Of a stretch of 64,000 nt of DNA, positions 20,681 to 31,430 are shown in pieces. The stretch is from the NCBI RefSeq assembly GCF_017815515.1, contig NZ_CP072611.1, positions 992,001 to 1,056,000 on the forward strand. The letters run 5' to 3'. A program made the position numbers and the translations under genes. Under the pieces are notes generated by a model. It ran no database searches, was not told the origin of the DNA, and saw only the letters and a list, made by a program, of their open reading frames with translations. Within the stretch, counting starts at the first letter, position 1, and the number at the start of each line of letters is the position of its first letter. This DNA comes from Aureimonas populi. Lineage in GTDB: Bacteria > Pseudomonadota > Alphaproteobacteria > Rhizobiales > Rhizobiaceae.

Positions 20681-22372
20681 TCAATGCTGGCGTTCGAAGC
20701 GCCAGTTGATTTCGGCGCGGCCCGGCTCGAAGCGCGCGACGATCTGGGCGGTGGGCCGGGGGGCGTCGGGGCAGGAGAAGACGATGGAATCCTCCAGCGA
20801 AACCGGCGCGTCGGCGAAGAACCACCACACCTCCCCGCCCCCGGCCAGGCGAATCCCCTTGCCGGCCTGCTCGGCCACCACGTCGGGATGGAGATGGAAG
20901 CGCAGCGCGCCCTCCGCCTCGCCCGCGCGCACGCCGCGCCCGGCGGCCTTGTGCAGCCTGTCGGCGCCCTCCAGCAGCATTCCGTCGGGCGAGAGGAGCA
21001 GCTCGCGCTCGTGGATCAGGCCGAAGCCGGCGCGGTAGCCGTCATGGGCGAGCGTCAGATGCTGGCCCTCGCGTCCGTCCTGGCGCGTGGCGGGCACGCG
21101 CGTCGGCCCGGCCACCAGCGGGCCGCCGAGGAAGCGCCCGAGGCGCTCGGAGCGCGGGAAGCGCGAGGAGGAGCGGTCCCCCACCGTCACCGTGGAATGG
21201 GCCGCCGTGGCGCGGGCCAGCCGCCGCCATTCGTCGCGCGGGGAGGGCCCGCAATTGACCACGAAGCGCTGGCGGCCGGAGGAGAACTCGAAGGCGAGCG
21301 TGCCCGCATGGGCCTCGCCCGACATGGTCGCCACGGGCGCGAGCCCGGCATCGGCGATGAGCACCGCCCCGCCCTGCGCCAGCCGCTGGTAGCCCGACTG
21401 GCGCATGTGGCCGACCGGGTCGCCCAGGGTCTCGTCGAAGCGCAGGAGGCCCGCCAGGAGCGAGCGCGAGACGAGGCCCGCGCCGTTGAACATGGCCTGC
21501 GAGCCATCGGCATGGAGGAAGAAGCGCAGCGCCGGCAGCATCCTGTCGATGGCGGAGAAGAGGCCGCGCGGCACCGCCAGGTTGCGCGCCGAATAGAGCT
21601 GGCGCAGCGGCAGGAGCTGCTTGAGCAGGAGCGCGATGGCGTCCGGGTTGCGGCACGCATGGCCGCCATCGGCGAAGATCTGCCGGTCGAGTTCGGCGGC
21701 GAGGTTGGCGCCCGCCGTCCTGATCATGGCCGAAGCGCCCGGCAGGCACAGCGTGGCATAGGCCAGCGCGATGCGCACTTGCAGGCGCGGCAGGCCGTCC
21801 GTCACCTCCGGTGCCATGCGCCGCAGGAGCCGCGCCTCGCCCGCCAGTCGCTCCAGGAAGCGGCGGGTGAAGGCCGGCTCGGCCTGCGCCAGCACCAGCG
21901 GCGCATGGGTGAAGAGCGCCATGAGGCGGCGGGCGATGATGTCGGGCCGCATGGCGACCGGCGCGCGCCGGCGGCGGCGCAGCGCGTAGAAGTCGCCCAC
22001 ATGGGCACGGGCATTGGCGCTGGCCAGCGCGTCCTCGACCTCGGCGAGATGGCGCAGCCATTCGAAGCTGGCAAGCTCGGCCTGCCACCCCTCGGGCGCC
22101 TCGCTCACCCGGAAGGGCGTCGTCGCGCCCATCAGCGCCACATGGCCGGCCAGCTCGAAACGGCCGCCATAGATCGCCTCGGCGACGGCGCGGTCCCCGC
22201 GCTCGATCTGGCGCGGCACCGCCATCAGCCGGTCGGATTCGGAGGCGCGCCGATGCACGAGCCACAGCAGCGAGGGCGAGGTGCGCAGGCGCCGGCGCGC
22301 GCGGCGCCAGGCCTCCTTCGCCATCAAACCCGCAAGGCGCGGGTCGTCGACCAGTTCCGCAGCAATCGTCAT
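20681..22372 (-). CDS. Heparinase II/III-like protein
   Basis: 563 residues from the ATG at 22372 (MTIAAELVDDPRLAGLM); a GTG three codons upstream is possible. An alpha-helical N-terminal half with many arginines (toroid-type) is followed by a beta-rich C-terminal half with FNCG-like FVVNCGPSPRDEWRRLARATAAHSTVTVGDRSS, the heparinase II/III signature. The family includes polysaccharide lyases for uronic-acid polymers; the rhizobial copies next to rsmB and purH are uncharacterised, and no signal peptide is visible, so the substrate and location are unknown. Same-strand neighbour of rsmB, 108 bp downstream of it. Confidence 0.87.
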   Translation of the reverse strand: MTIAAELVDDPRLAGLMAKEAWRRARRRLRTSPSLLWLVHRRASESDRLMAVPRQIERGDRAVAEAIYGGRFELAGHVALMGATTPFRVSEAPEGWQAELASFEWLRHLAEVEDALASANARAHVGDFYALRRRRRAPVAMRPDIIARRLMALFTHAPLVLAQAEPAFTRRFLERLAGEARLLRRMAPEVTDGLPRLQVRIALAYATLCLPGASAMIRTAGANLAAELDRQIFADGGHACRNPDAIALLLKQLLPLRQLYSARNLAVPRGLFSAIDRMLPALRFFLHADGSQAMFNGAGLVSRSLLAGLLRFDETLGDPVGHMRQSGYQRLAQGGAVLIADAGLAPVATMSGEAHAGTLAFEFSSGRQRFVVNCGPSPRDEWRRLARATAAHSTVTVGDRSSSRFPRSERLGRFLGGPLVAGPTRVPATRQDGREGQHLTLAHDGYRAGFGLIHERELLLSPDGMLLEGADRLHKAAGRGVRAGEAEGALRFHLHPDVVAEQAGKGIRLAGGGEVWWFFADAPVSLEDSIVFSCPDAPRPTAQIVARFEPGRAEINWRFERQH

Positions 22373-22480
22373 CGCCTTCACCCGACTTCAGCCAGGCGAG
22401 GCGGCATCCTGCCCCCGGCCCTGCTGGAGCCAAGTTTCGGCTATCGAGGTAAACGCTTTGCTAAAATGGAGCCGTCCCGC

Positions 22481-23848
22481 TCAGCCGAGCCGCGCCAGCC
22501 GAGCCGCGAAGAACCCGTCGAGGCCGGAGCGGGAGGGCGTTCCGCGATCCAGCATGTCGGGCGTGGTGCGTACCTCGCCCGCGCTCGTCACGGCCTCCTC
22601 CAGCCCCGGCAGCTCGGCGGGCCGCACCGGAAGGCGGGCATAGTCGGGCCGCGCCGCCAGGAAGGCTTCGACCACCGCCTCGCCCTCCACGGGGTCGAGT
22701 GAGCAGTTGGAGAAGACGAGCCGCCCGCCCGGCCGCACCAGCCCGGCCGCGGCGGCCAGAAGCGCGGCCTGCACGCCCGCGAGCTTGCCGATCTCGGCGG
22801 CGTCCTTGGTATAGGCCACGTCCGGATGGCGGCGGATCGTGCCGGTGGAGGAGCACGGCGCGTCGAGAAGCACCGCGTCGAAGGGCTCGCGCGCCGCCAA
22901 GGCGCGCAGGTCGCCGATATGCGTCTCGGCGCTCAGCCCCAGGCGCGCGAAATTCTCCTGAAGGCGCTTCATGCGACTTTTGGAAATGTCGAAGGCGCTC
23001 ACGCGCGCGCCGGCCGCCGCCAGTTGCGCCGTCTTGCCGCCGGGCGCGGCGCACAGATCGGCGACCGTCGAGCCGGAAACCTCGCCCAGAAGCCGCGCCG
23101 GCAGGGCGGCGGCGGCATCCTGCACCCACCAGGCGCCCTCGGCGAAGCCGGCCAGCTCCGTCACCGCGCGGTCGAGCGGGGGCAGGCGCACGGTGCCGGT
23201 GGCCAGGGCCTCGCCCCCCAGCCGCTCCGCCCAGCCCGCCGCGTCGGCCTTCACGCTGAGGTCGAGCGGCGCGGGCCGGCGGTGCGCCAGCGCGATGGCG
23301 CGGGCGCGGGGCTCGCCATAGGCCGCCACGAGGCGCTCGAACAGCCAGGGCGGGCAATCGAGCGCCGGATCGTCGAAGCGCGCGAGGAACGCCTCCTTCT
23401 CCCGCGACACGCGCCGCAGGATCGCGTTGACGAGCCCGGTGAAGCGGGCGTTGCGCGGGTCGGCGCGGGCCAGTTCCACCGAGGTGTCGACGGCCGCCGA
23501 ATCGGGCACGTCGAGAAACAGGATCTGCGCCGCGCCGATATGCAGCAGCGTCCTCAGCGAGGCCGCCTTGCCGGGCAGCGGCCGGTCGAGGCAGGCGGCG
23601 AGGATCGCCTCCACCGTGCCCCGCCGGCGCAGGGCCGCCATGAGGATGGCCTTGACGAGGCCGCGGTCGCGCGCGTCCAGCCGGCGGTATTCGGGATGGC
23701 CGCCGCCGGCATCCGTCAGCCCGTCCAGCGAGGTGCGGGCCTCCACGACGGCGGCGAGAAGCCGCGCGGCGACGCGCCGGGAGGCAAGGCCCGGCGCCTC
23801 GTCCTGCGTGGCGATGGCGGGGCGGCGGGCGGGCGCGCTCAACCCCAC
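22481..23848 (-). CDS. RsmB-type 16S rRNA cytosine-C5 methyltransferase
   Basis: SAM-dependent RNA m5C methyltransferase of the Sun/RsmB type (C967 in E. coli). 455 residues. Residues 20-150 form a NusB-like RNA-binding domain; the SAM-binding motif [20 protein letters not shown] lies near residue 270; [16 protein letters not shown] carries motif IV with its cysteine, and [12 protein letters not shown] near residue 382 carries the catalytic cysteine (motif VI). Its start overlaps the 3' end of htpX by 10 bp, so the two are probably translated in series. Confidence 0.93.
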   Translation of the reverse strand: MGLSAPARRPAIATQDEAPGLASRRVAARLLAAVVEARTSLDGLTDAGGGHPEYRRLDARDRGLVKAILMAALRRRGTVEAILAACLDRPLPGKAASLRTLLHIGAAQILFLDVPDSAAVDTSVELARADPRNARFTGLVNAILRRVSREKEAFLARFDDPALDCPPWLFERLVAAYGEPRARAIALAHRRPAPLDLSVKADAAGWAERLGGEALATGTVRLPPLDRAVTELAGFAEGAWWVQDAAAALPARLLGEVSGSTVADLCAAPGGKTAQLAAAGARVSAFDISKSRMKRLQENFARLGLSAETHIGDLRALAAREPFDAVLLDAPCSSTGTIRRHPDVAYTKDAAEIGKLAGVQAALLAAAAGLVRPGGRLVFSNCSLDPVEGEAVVEAFLAARPDYARLPVRPAELPGLEEAVTSAGEVRTTPDMLDRGTPSRSGLDGFFAARLARLG

Positions 23849-24807
23849 GGGCCCCGGCCGGAGCCGCGTCGCGAGCCGCCGGAGGGCAGCCTGCTCGCGC
23901 CGCGCCCGGAATGGCGCAGCCCCGCGCCGAAGGCGCTTTCGCCCCGCGCCGCGCCCGCCCCCATCTCCCGCGCCATGGCCTGAAGCGCGGCGATGCGGTT
24001 GCCCGTGTCGGGATGGGTGGAGAACAGGGCGTCGGCGCGCTGGCCGTTGAGCGGGTTGATGATGAACATGTGGGCCGTGGCGGGATTGCGCTCCGCATCG
24101 ACATTCACCGTGCGGCCGGCCGCCGTGGCGATCTTCTGCAAGGCGGAAGCCAGCCAGATCGGGTTGCCGCAGATTTCCGCGCCGCGCCGGTCGGCCGAAT
24201 ATTCGCGCGTGCGGCTGATTGCCATCTGCACCATCATGGCGGCCAGCGGCGCCACGATCATGGCCAGCAGCACGCCGATAATGCCGAGCGGGTTGCGGTT
24301 GTCGCCGTTGTTGCCGCCGAAGAAGAAGGCGAAATTGCCGAGCATGGAGATCGCGCCCGCCAGCGTGGCGGTGATGGTCATGATCAGCGTGTCGCGGTTC
24401 TGCACATGCGCCAGCTCGTGCGCCATCACGCCGGCCACCTCCTCCGGCGTCAGCCGCTTGAGGAGCCCGGTCGTGGCCGCCACGGCCGCGTTCTGCGGGT
24501 TGCGGCCCGTGGCGAAGGCGTTGGGCTGCTCGTTCTCGATGATGTAGACCTTGGGCATGGGCAGGCCCGCATTGGCCGCCAGCCCGCGCACCATCCGGTA
24601 GTAGTCCGGCGCGGTGCGCTCATCCACCTCATGCGCATGGTGCATGCGCAGCACCATCTTGTCGGAATTCCAGTAGGCGAAAAGGTTCATGCCGGCGGCG
24701 ACGACGAGGGCGATCATCATGCCCTGGCTGCCGCCGATGAGGTAACCGACACCCATGAACAGGGCGGTCATGAATGCGATCAGCATTGCCGTCTTGATCA
24801 TGTTCAT
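23839..24807 (-). CDS. htpX: Membrane zinc metalloprotease HtpX
   Basis: Inner-membrane M48 protease of envelope protein quality control. 322 residues from the ATG at 24807 ([19 protein letters not shown]). Two N-terminal membrane spans, then the zinc motif HELAH around residue 129 ([17 protein letters not shown]), two further hydrophobic segments (near 145-200), and the third zinc-ligand region [28 protein letters not shown] is the conserved C-terminal motif; after it comes a ~35-residue Gly/Arg/Ser-rich tail. An ATG at 24819 has AGGGAG only one base away, too close, so 24807 is preferred. A parS site lies 32 bp upstream of this start. Confidence 0.94.
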   Translation of the reverse strand: MNMIKTAMLIAFMTALFMGVGYLIGGSQGMMIALVVAAGMNLFAYWNSDKMVLRMHHAHEVDERTAPDYYRMVRGLAANAGLPMPKVYIIENEQPNAFATGRNPQNAAVAATTGLLKRLTPEEVAGVMAHELAHVQNRDTLIMTITATLAGAISMLGNFAFFFGGNNGDNRNPLGIIGVLLAMIVAPLAAMMVQMAISRTREYSADRRGAEICGNPIWLASALQKIATAAGRTVNVDAERNPATAHMFIINPLNGQRADALFSTHPDTGNRIAALQAMAREMGAGAARGESAFGAGLRHSGRGASRLPSGGSRRGSGRGPWG

Positions 24808-24838
24808 CGAGCGGTGCATCTCCCTGGAGCAGCGAAAA

Positions 24839-24854
24839 GGTTTCACGTGAAACC
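24839..24854. other. parS site upstream of htpX
   Basis: GGTTTCACGTGAAACC: perfect palindrome with the 14-bp parS core GTTTCACGTGAAAC and changed outer bases. It lies in the 116-bp divergent gap between htpX and the sdhAF4-like gene, so ParB binding or spreading could touch both promoters. Confidence 0.85.
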
Positions 24855-24923
24855 GACCGGTGCAAATCTGGTGTTCGGCGATCCGTCCTTCAATGCGCCG
24901 AAACCGAAGGGAAGGCCAAGCCC

Positions 24924-25106
24924 ATGAGCGATGAAACCGCCGCCCGCGCCCTGACGCCCGCCGCCCGGCGCGCGCTGCGCGAGGCGCAGGAGAGACGTGA
25001 GGCCGCCGCGCCTCAGGAGCGCCCGGCCGAGCTTCACGGCCCCAAGGGCCCCGAGCCCGTGCGGTTCGGCGACTGGGAAAAGAACGGCATCGCCTCGGAC
25101 TTCTGA
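24924..25106 (+). CDS. DUF1674 / SdhAF4-type succinate dehydrogenase assembly factor
   Basis: 60 residues. The C-terminal motif [19 protein letters not shown] is diagnostic of DUF1674, the bacterial counterpart of mitochondrial SDHAF4, which binds flavinylated SdhA and promotes complex II assembly. The N-terminal 30 residues are helical and charged. Family membership is seen; function is by homology to the mitochondrial protein. Transcribed alone on the plus strand, divergent from htpX. Confidence 0.9.
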   Translation: MSDETAARALTPAARRALREAQERREAAAPQERPAELHGPKGPEPVRFGDWEKNGIASDF

Positions 25107-25177
25107 TTAGGACTTCCTTCATATCTTCGCCGAGGTCGCAACCGCAAGTTACCTATCACACCGGCAGGACGTGCCCC

Positions 25178-25207
25178 TTGCCCATGCGCGGTTGCATGGG
25201 GTATAGG
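25178..25207 (+). promoter_or_regulatory. Candidate sigma-70 promoter for the nuclease gene
   Basis: TTGCCC at 25178-25183 and TATAGG at 25202-25207 are separated by 18 bp (17 bp if GTATAG is taken), upstream of the ATG at 25237. Spacing and -10 resemblance fit a housekeeping promoter. Confidence 0.45.
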
Positions 25208-25236
25208 AATGTTGTCAACGACCCTTGGCGACATCC

Positions 25237-25719
25237 ATGCTGCGCGCGCCTGTCCTCGCTTTCGCCCTGAGCCTCGGCGCCGCCCACCCGGCCGCCCCGC
25301 AGGAGATGCCGCGCCGCATCGCCGGGCCGGTGGAGGCCTCCGTCGTGAAGGTGCGCGACGGCGACACGGTGGAGGTTCTCGCCTTCGTCTGGCCGATGCA
25401 GGCCGTGCATGTCGCCGTGCGCCTGCGCGGCATCGACGCGCCGGAGCTGAAGGGCAAGTGCCCCGGCGAGAGCGAGGCGGCCGAGCGAGCCCGCAACCGT
25501 CTCGTCGAGCTGATCGGCGAGGGGCCGGTGCGGCTGCACGACATTTCGGGCGACAAGTATTTCGGGCGCGTGCTCGCCGATCTCTCCGTGGCCGGCGAGC
25601 CGGATCTGGCACGGCGCCCCCTGCGCGAGGAGCTGGTGGCGCCCTATGAGGGCGGCCGGCGGCGCGACTGGTGCCCCCTCCTCGGCGCGCGCGGCGAGGA
25701 GGGCCCGGAACGGGGCTGA
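25237..25719 (+). CDS. Secreted thermonuclease-like (SNase) protein
   Basis: 160 residues from the ATG at 25237 (MLRAPVLAFALSLGAAHPAAPQ), a plausible cleavable signal peptide of about 22 residues. A TTG four codons upstream is an alternative start. The SNase fold is seen from VVKVRDGDTVEV (near residue 36) through RLRGIDAPELKGKCPGE and DKYFGRVLADL; the three catalytic residues known from staphylococcal nuclease (Arg, Glu, Arg) correspond to the Arg and Glu of RLRGIDAPE and the Arg of YFGR. Likely a periplasmic Ca-dependent nuclease. C-terminal 25 residues (GARGEEGPERG) are low-complexity. Confidence 0.85.
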   Translation: MLRAPVLAFALSLGAAHPAAPQEMPRRIAGPVEASVVKVRDGDTVEVLAFVWPMQAVHVAVRLRGIDAPELKGKCPGESEAAERARNRLVELIGEGPVRLHDISGDKYFGRVLADLSVAGEPDLARRPLREELVAPYEGGRRRDWCPLLGARGEEGPERG

Positions 25720-25807
25720 GGATCGCCCTTCGGACGAGCCGGATTGGCCGCGCCGAGAACTCGGTCCATATTAAGGCGTCCATAGCGTTTCGTCGAAAGG
25801 TCCGGCG

Positions 25808-27109
25808 ATGCAGCATGCGCCTATCCGCCCCGAGGATTCCAGACCGCTCGCCCGGCTCGAGGAACTGGTGCGCCACGCGGTGCAGACCTTCAGGCCGCCC
25901 TTCGCCGTCCGCCTCTGGACAGGCGAGCGGCTGGGCCCGGCCGAGGGCCCCGCCCTGACGCTGAACGACCCCGTCGCGCTCTCCCACCTGCCCTTCCGCC
26001 CGCGCATCGACACGCTGATCGAGCTGTGGATGGACAAGGCCATCGACATCGAGGGCGGCACGATCTTCGATCTGGCCGCCGCGCGGCGCCAGGTGCGCAC
26101 CAGGCACGCGCTCAAGGCGCTCGACAAATGGATGGTCGCGCGCTCCCTGCCCTCGCTCTACGCGCTGCACCGGCGGGAGAAGGCGCGGGCGCTGGAAGCG
26201 GGGCGCGGCGCGGGGGCCAGCGGCTCCAGCGCCGAGGCCATCCAGTTCCACTACGACCTGTCCAACCGCTTCTACCAGACCTTCCTGGACGAGCGGATGG
26301 TCTATTCCTGCGCCTATTTCGACGGCTGGCACGAGGATCTCGACAAGGCGCAGGCCGACAAGCTGGAGATGATCTGCCGCAAGCTGCGCCTGGCCGACGG
26401 CGAGCGTTTCCTGGACATCGGCTGCGGCTGGGGCGCGCTCCTCATCCACGCGGCCTCCACCCGGCGCATCACCGGCCACGGCGTCACGCTCTCGCGCGCC
26501 CAGTTCGAGCTGGCCACCGAGCGGGTGCGCGCGGCCGGGCTAGCGGAGCGCGTGACCATCGAGCTGCGCCCCTTCGGGGAGCTGACCGGCACCTTCGACA
26601 AGATCGCCTCGATCGGCATGTTCGAGCATGTCGGCTTCGAGCATCACGACGAGTATTTCCGCACCGTCCACCGCCTCCTGCGCCCGCGCGGGCTCTATCT
26701 GCACCACGCGATCACGCGCGGGGCGCGGCGCAGCGTGAAGGAGTTCCGCGCCAAGCGCTCGCGCGAATACAAGGCGCTCACGCGCTACATCTTCCCCGGC
26801 GGCGAGCTGGACTTCATCGGCCACTCGCTCCAGAAGCTCGAGCAGCACAAGTTCGAGGTGCACGACGTGGAGAACTGGCGCGAGCACTACGCCCGCACCT
26901 GCCGGCTCTGGGCGCAGCGGTTGCAGGACAATTTCGAGGCGGCGGTGGCCGAGGTGGGCGAGCCGCGCGCGCGGCTGTGGCTGGTCTATCTGGCCGGCTG
27001 CGCGCTGGGCTTCGAAAGCGCGACCGCCATGGTCAACCAGACGCTGGCCTCGCGCCGCGAGCGCGGCCCCTCCGGCCTGCCGCCCACGCGCCGCGACCTC
27101 TATGCCTGA
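25808..27109 (+). CDS. cfa: Cyclopropane-fatty-acyl-phospholipid synthase
   Basis: SAM-dependent transfer of a methylene to double bonds of membrane phospholipid acyl chains, at the inner membrane; usually induced in stationary phase or under acid stress. 433 residues. N-terminal lipid-binding domain, then IQFHYDLSNRFYQTFLDERMVYSCAYF (residues ~145-170), SAM-binding FLDIGCGWGALLIHAAS near residue 204, and SIGMFEHVGFEHHDEYF with the bicarbonate/active-site residues. HHAITRG and FPGGELDFIG follow. Single gene on the plus strand; convergent with the small gene at 27231. Confidence 0.95.
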   Translation: MQHAPIRPEDSRPLARLEELVRHAVQTFRPPFAVRLWTGERLGPAEGPALTLNDPVALSHLPFRPRIDTLIELWMDKAIDIEGGTIFDLAAARRQVRTRHALKALDKWMVARSLPSLYALHRREKARALEAGRGAGASGSSAEAIQFHYDLSNRFYQTFLDERMVYSCAYFDGWHEDLDKAQADKLEMICRKLRLADGERFLDIGCGWGALLIHAASTRRITGHGVTLSRAQFELATERVRAAGLAERVTIELRPFGELTGTFDKIASIGMFEHVGFEHHDEYFRTVHRLLRPRGLYLHHAITRGARRSVKEFRAKRSREYKALTRYIFPGGELDFIGHSLQKLEQHKFEVHDVENWREHYARTCRLWAQRLQDNFEAAVAEVGEPRARLWLVYLAGCALGFESATAMVNQTLASRRERGPSGLPPTRRDLYA

Positions 27110-27146
27110 AGGGCCGGGGCGGCGCCCGCCGTCCTAAGCAGCAAAA

Positions 27147-27174
27147 GGCCGCTCCCTGTCCCCAGGAAGCGGCC
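27147..27174 (-). terminator. Intrinsic terminator of the small gene at 27231
   Basis: Inverted arms GGCCGCT and AGCGGCC (extended by partly paired flanks), followed on the minus strand by TTTTGC. It is 57 bases downstream of the small-ORF stop codon, and 38 bp past the end of the convergent cfa gene. Confidence 0.8.
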
Positions 27175-27230
27175 CCGTGATGTCTGCCATGCCGGCGGTC
27201 CCAAGCGACCCCTCGGCGGCCTGACCTACC

Positions 27231-27308
27231 TTAGGCGGCGAGCGAAGGCTGCTCCGTCGACGCCATCAGATACGAAGACCCGACCGGCATTTGGAAATCA
27301 CTCGACAT
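27231..27308 (-). CDS. Candidate 25-residue small protein with near-perfect Shine-Dalgarno
   Basis: ATG at 27308, 25 sense codons (starts MSSDFQMPVG, ends TEQPSLAA), TAA at 27231. Upstream on the minus strand lies AAGGGGGTGATC, one mismatch from the full complement of the 16S rRNA 3' end, with the G run 7 bases before the ATG. The unit is bounded by the acs terminator upstream and its own terminator downstream, so it is probably transcribed alone. No signal peptide or membrane span; one hydrophobic patch. I do not recognise the peptide. It could also be the coding part of a dual-function small RNA. Confidence 0.55.
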   Translation of the reverse strand: MSSDFQMPVGSSYLMASTEQPSLAA

Positions 27309-27387
27309 CGGATCACCCCCTTTCGCTACGTTGAACACAAGGAAAGGATGGGTCCTCGCGCCCGATTGCGCAAGGGGGCAAAACGAA

Positions 27388-27414
27388 GCCGGCCAAGCTT
27401 CGCGCAAGGCCGGC
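27388..27414 (-). terminator. Intrinsic terminator of acs
   Basis: Arms GCCGGCC and GGCCGGC enclose a 13-nt loop; on the minus strand the stem is followed by TTCGTTTTGCC. Starts 25 bp after the acs stop codon. The remaining sequence to the small ORF (27324-27387) would have to hold its promoter; TTGCGC with a 17-bp spaced CATCCT is the best weak candidate. Confidence 0.7.
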
Positions 27415-27438
27415 CCCTTATCCGCGTTGCCTGCCTTT

Positions 27439-29394
<1,956 letters not shown>

Positions 29395-29469
29395 GCAACC
29401 CTCCTCCTGTCGCCGATCGTTGAAAACGTTTCTAGCCAAGTCGCGCCGCGAAATGAAGCCGCCCGGCCC

Positions 29470-30537
29470 TCAGCCCTGCCCGTCCTTGTCCAGCCCGCCG
29501 CCGAGCACGTCCTCCACATAGAGCATCCGGATCACCACCATCAGCACCGCCATCAGCGGCACGGCGAGGATGAAGCCGGCCAGGCCGAAGATCAGGCCGA
29601 AGATGAGCTGCACGCTCAAGGTGAGAGCCGGCGGCAGCGAGGTGGCCCAGCGCTGGGCGATGGGCGTGGTGATGTTGCTTTCCACCCCCTGGATGACGAC
29701 GTAGACGCCAAGGCCCAGCAGCGCCATGGTGGGGCTGACCGAAAGCCCCGTCAGCACGATGGGCACCCCGGCCACCAGCGCGCCGAGCGTGGGCACGAAG
29801 GCCAGCAGCCCGGCCTGCAGCGCCAGCAGGAAGGCGTAGGGCATGTCGATCAGCCACAGGCCGAGCCAGGAGACGGCGAAGACGGTGACCATGGAGATCG
29901 CCTCGCCGAGCAGCCACATGCGCAGGGAATGCGCGGAGGCGTCCGTCGTCTGCGCGATGCGCGCGCGCTTCTCCTTCGGGAAGAGGCTGACGAGCCCGCG
30001 CCGGTAGACGCCGGGCTGCCATACCACGAAGGCGGCCAGGAACAGGATGATGAAGAAGTTCGTGATGCCGCCCAGCACCGAGAACACGGCCGTGGAGGCG
30101 GAGGAGACGACGCCGCCCGCGTCCGGCATCATCGTCTGGAGGTCCGAGGGCTCCATCGCCTCCACCTCGGCCTCCACCCCCGCCGGCAGCACGCCGGCCA
30201 GCCAGGACATGAGCTCCTGCGACTGCTCGCGCAGGGCCTCGAAGAGCTGGCCGGCCTGTGTGACGAGCGTCGCCCCGCCGAAGAAGGCGAGCGCGGCGAC
30301 CGCGGCCAGCGTGACGAGGAAGACGATCACGAGCCCGAGCTTCCTGGGCACGCCGAGCATGGCAAGGCCGCGCGCGGCCCCGTCGAACACCGCCGCCACC
30401 ACGAAGCTGGCGAAGAGGATGAAGAAGGCGGACGCGGCGAAGTACAGGACGAGCACGCCGACCGCCATTGCAAGGACGATGCCGGCGACCGTCACCGTCT
30501 TGTAGGCGAGATCGGCCTGGGAGGAGGAGAGGGACAA
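29470..30537 (-). CDS. AI-2E family (PerM/YdiK-like) membrane permease
   Basis: Integral membrane protein with 6-8 hydrophobic spans. The core motifs GGITNFFIILFLAAFVVWQPGVYRRGLVSLFP, GLLAFVPTLGALVAGVPIVL and VESNITTPIAQRW are typical of the AI-2E transporter family (Pfam; formerly UPF0118), whose members include E. coli YdiK and TqsA; substrates are mostly unknown. The start is uncertain: no ATG exists upstream of the first span, and I chose a TTG at 30537 (giving LSLSSSQADLAYKTVTVAG and 355 residues, the usual family length) with GAGG 7 bases upstream. The first in-frame ATG (30468) would cut into the first span. Confidence 0.82.
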   Translation of the reverse strand: MSLSSSQADLAYKTVTVAGIVLAMAVGVLVLYFAASAFFILFASFVVAAVFDGAARGLAMLGVPRKLGLVIVFLVTLAAVAALAFFGGATLVTQAGQLFEALREQSQELMSWLAGVLPAGVEAEVEAMEPSDLQTMMPDAGGVVSSASTAVFSVLGGITNFFIILFLAAFVVWQPGVYRRGLVSLFPKEKRARIAQTTDASAHSLRMWLLGEAISMVTVFAVSWLGLWLIDMPYAFLLALQAGLLAFVPTLGALVAGVPIVLTGLSVSPTMALLGLGVYVVIQGVESNITTPIAQRWATSLPPALTLSVQLIFGLIFGLAGFILAVPLMAVLMVVIRMLYVEDVLGGGLDKDGQG

Positions 30538-30614
30538 GCGGGGCCTCGCGGGAAGGTAAGGAACGCAGCAAGCGCCACATAGGGCGCCGCGCCGCGCCCG
30601 ACATGCCGCCCGGC

Positions 30615-31286
30615 CTATCCGCGCCCGCCGAAGATCGCCGAGCCGACGCGCACCGAGGTGGCGCCCTGCGCGATGGCCTCCTCGAAATCGCCCGACATGC
30701 CCATGGAGAGCTTTTCGAGGCCGGCCTCCCGCGCGAGGCCGGCCAGCGCCGAGAAATGCGGCGCCGGGTCGCCCTCCAGCGGCGGGATGCACATCAGCCC
30801 CTCGATGGCGAGCCCGTGCGCGGCGCGGCAGCGCTCCACGAAGGCAACGGCCTCGCCGGGCGCGATGCCCGCCTTTTGCGCCTCCTGCCCGATATTGACC
30901 TGCACGTAGAGGCGCGGGCGCCGGCCCTGCCGGTCCATCTCCCGCGCCAGCTCGCGGGCGATCTTCTCGCGGTCCACGGTCTCGATCACGTCGAACAGGG
31001 CCACCGCCTCGGCGGCCTTGTTGGACTGGAGCGGGCCGATGAGGTGCAGCTCCACGCCCTCGAACGCCTCGCGCAAAGCGGGCCACTTGGCCTTGGCCTC
31101 CTGCACCCGGTTCTCGCCGAACACGCGGCAGCCCGCCTCCAGCACGGGGCGGATGTCCGGGGCCTCGAAGGTCTTGGAGACGGCCACCAGCGTCACCGAG
31201 CCGTCGGGCCGGCCGGCGCGCTTTTGCGCGGCCGCGATCCGGTCCTGGACGGTCTGAAGCTGTGCGGCGGGGGCGGATGGGGTCAT
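30615..31286 (-). CDS. YggS/PLPBP-family pyridoxal-phosphate homeostasis protein
   Basis: PLP-binding protein with alanine-racemase N-terminal (TIM barrel) fold but no racemase partner domain; family members buffer PLP and affect amino-acid and B6 balance. 223 residues from the ATG at 31286 (MTPSAPAAQLQTVQDRI). Seen: TLVAVSKTFEAPDIRPV with the PLP lysine (near residue 38), RVFGENRVQEAKAKWPAL, ELHLIGPLQSNKAAEAV, and the end SMGMSGDFEEAIAQGATSVRVGSAIFG with phosphate-binding residues. Divergent from leuS across a 144-bp gap holding a perfect palindrome. Confidence 0.93.
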   Translation of the reverse strand: MTPSAPAAQLQTVQDRIAAAQKRAGRPDGSVTLVAVSKTFEAPDIRPVLEAGCRVFGENRVQEAKAKWPALREAFEGVELHLIGPLQSNKAAEAVALFDVIETVDREKIARELAREMDRQGRRPRLYVQVNIGQEAQKAGIAPGEAVAFVERCRAAHGLAIEGLMCIPPLEGDPAPHFSALAGLAREAGLEKLSMGMSGDFEEAIAQGATSVRVGSAIFGGRG

Positions 31287-31348
31287 GGGTCGTCCTGCGG
31301 CGGGATTGGCAAGCGGGGGAGGGGCCGTTATTCGATGCGGTGACACCG

Positions 31349-31370
31349 GGTCAGTAAACGCTTACTGACC
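31349..31370. promoter_or_regulatory. Perfect operator-like palindrome between yggS-like and leuS
   Basis: 9-bp arms GGTCAGTAA and TTACTGACC around ACGC. Size and symmetry fit a TetR-family operator, and the site lies 63 bp upstream of the PLP-protein start and 61 bp upstream of leuS. No TetR gene is in the window, so the regulator would act in trans. A hairpin role is less likely because there is no T tract. Confidence 0.5.
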
Positions 31371-31430
31371 TCATTCGTCCCCAGTCGCATCCTATCACGC
31401 ACTCCCCGATCAGCGAGACCCGCCGTTTCC

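Noticed and set aside
25225..25236. TTG start four codons before the nuclease ATG
   Set aside because: The ATG at 25237 gives a standard signal peptide and the extra residues add nothing; kept only as an alternative.
29422..29432. LacI-type operator (GAAAACGTTTC) upstream of acs
   Set aside because: Only the central 8 bases are symmetric, which is too little for an operator call.
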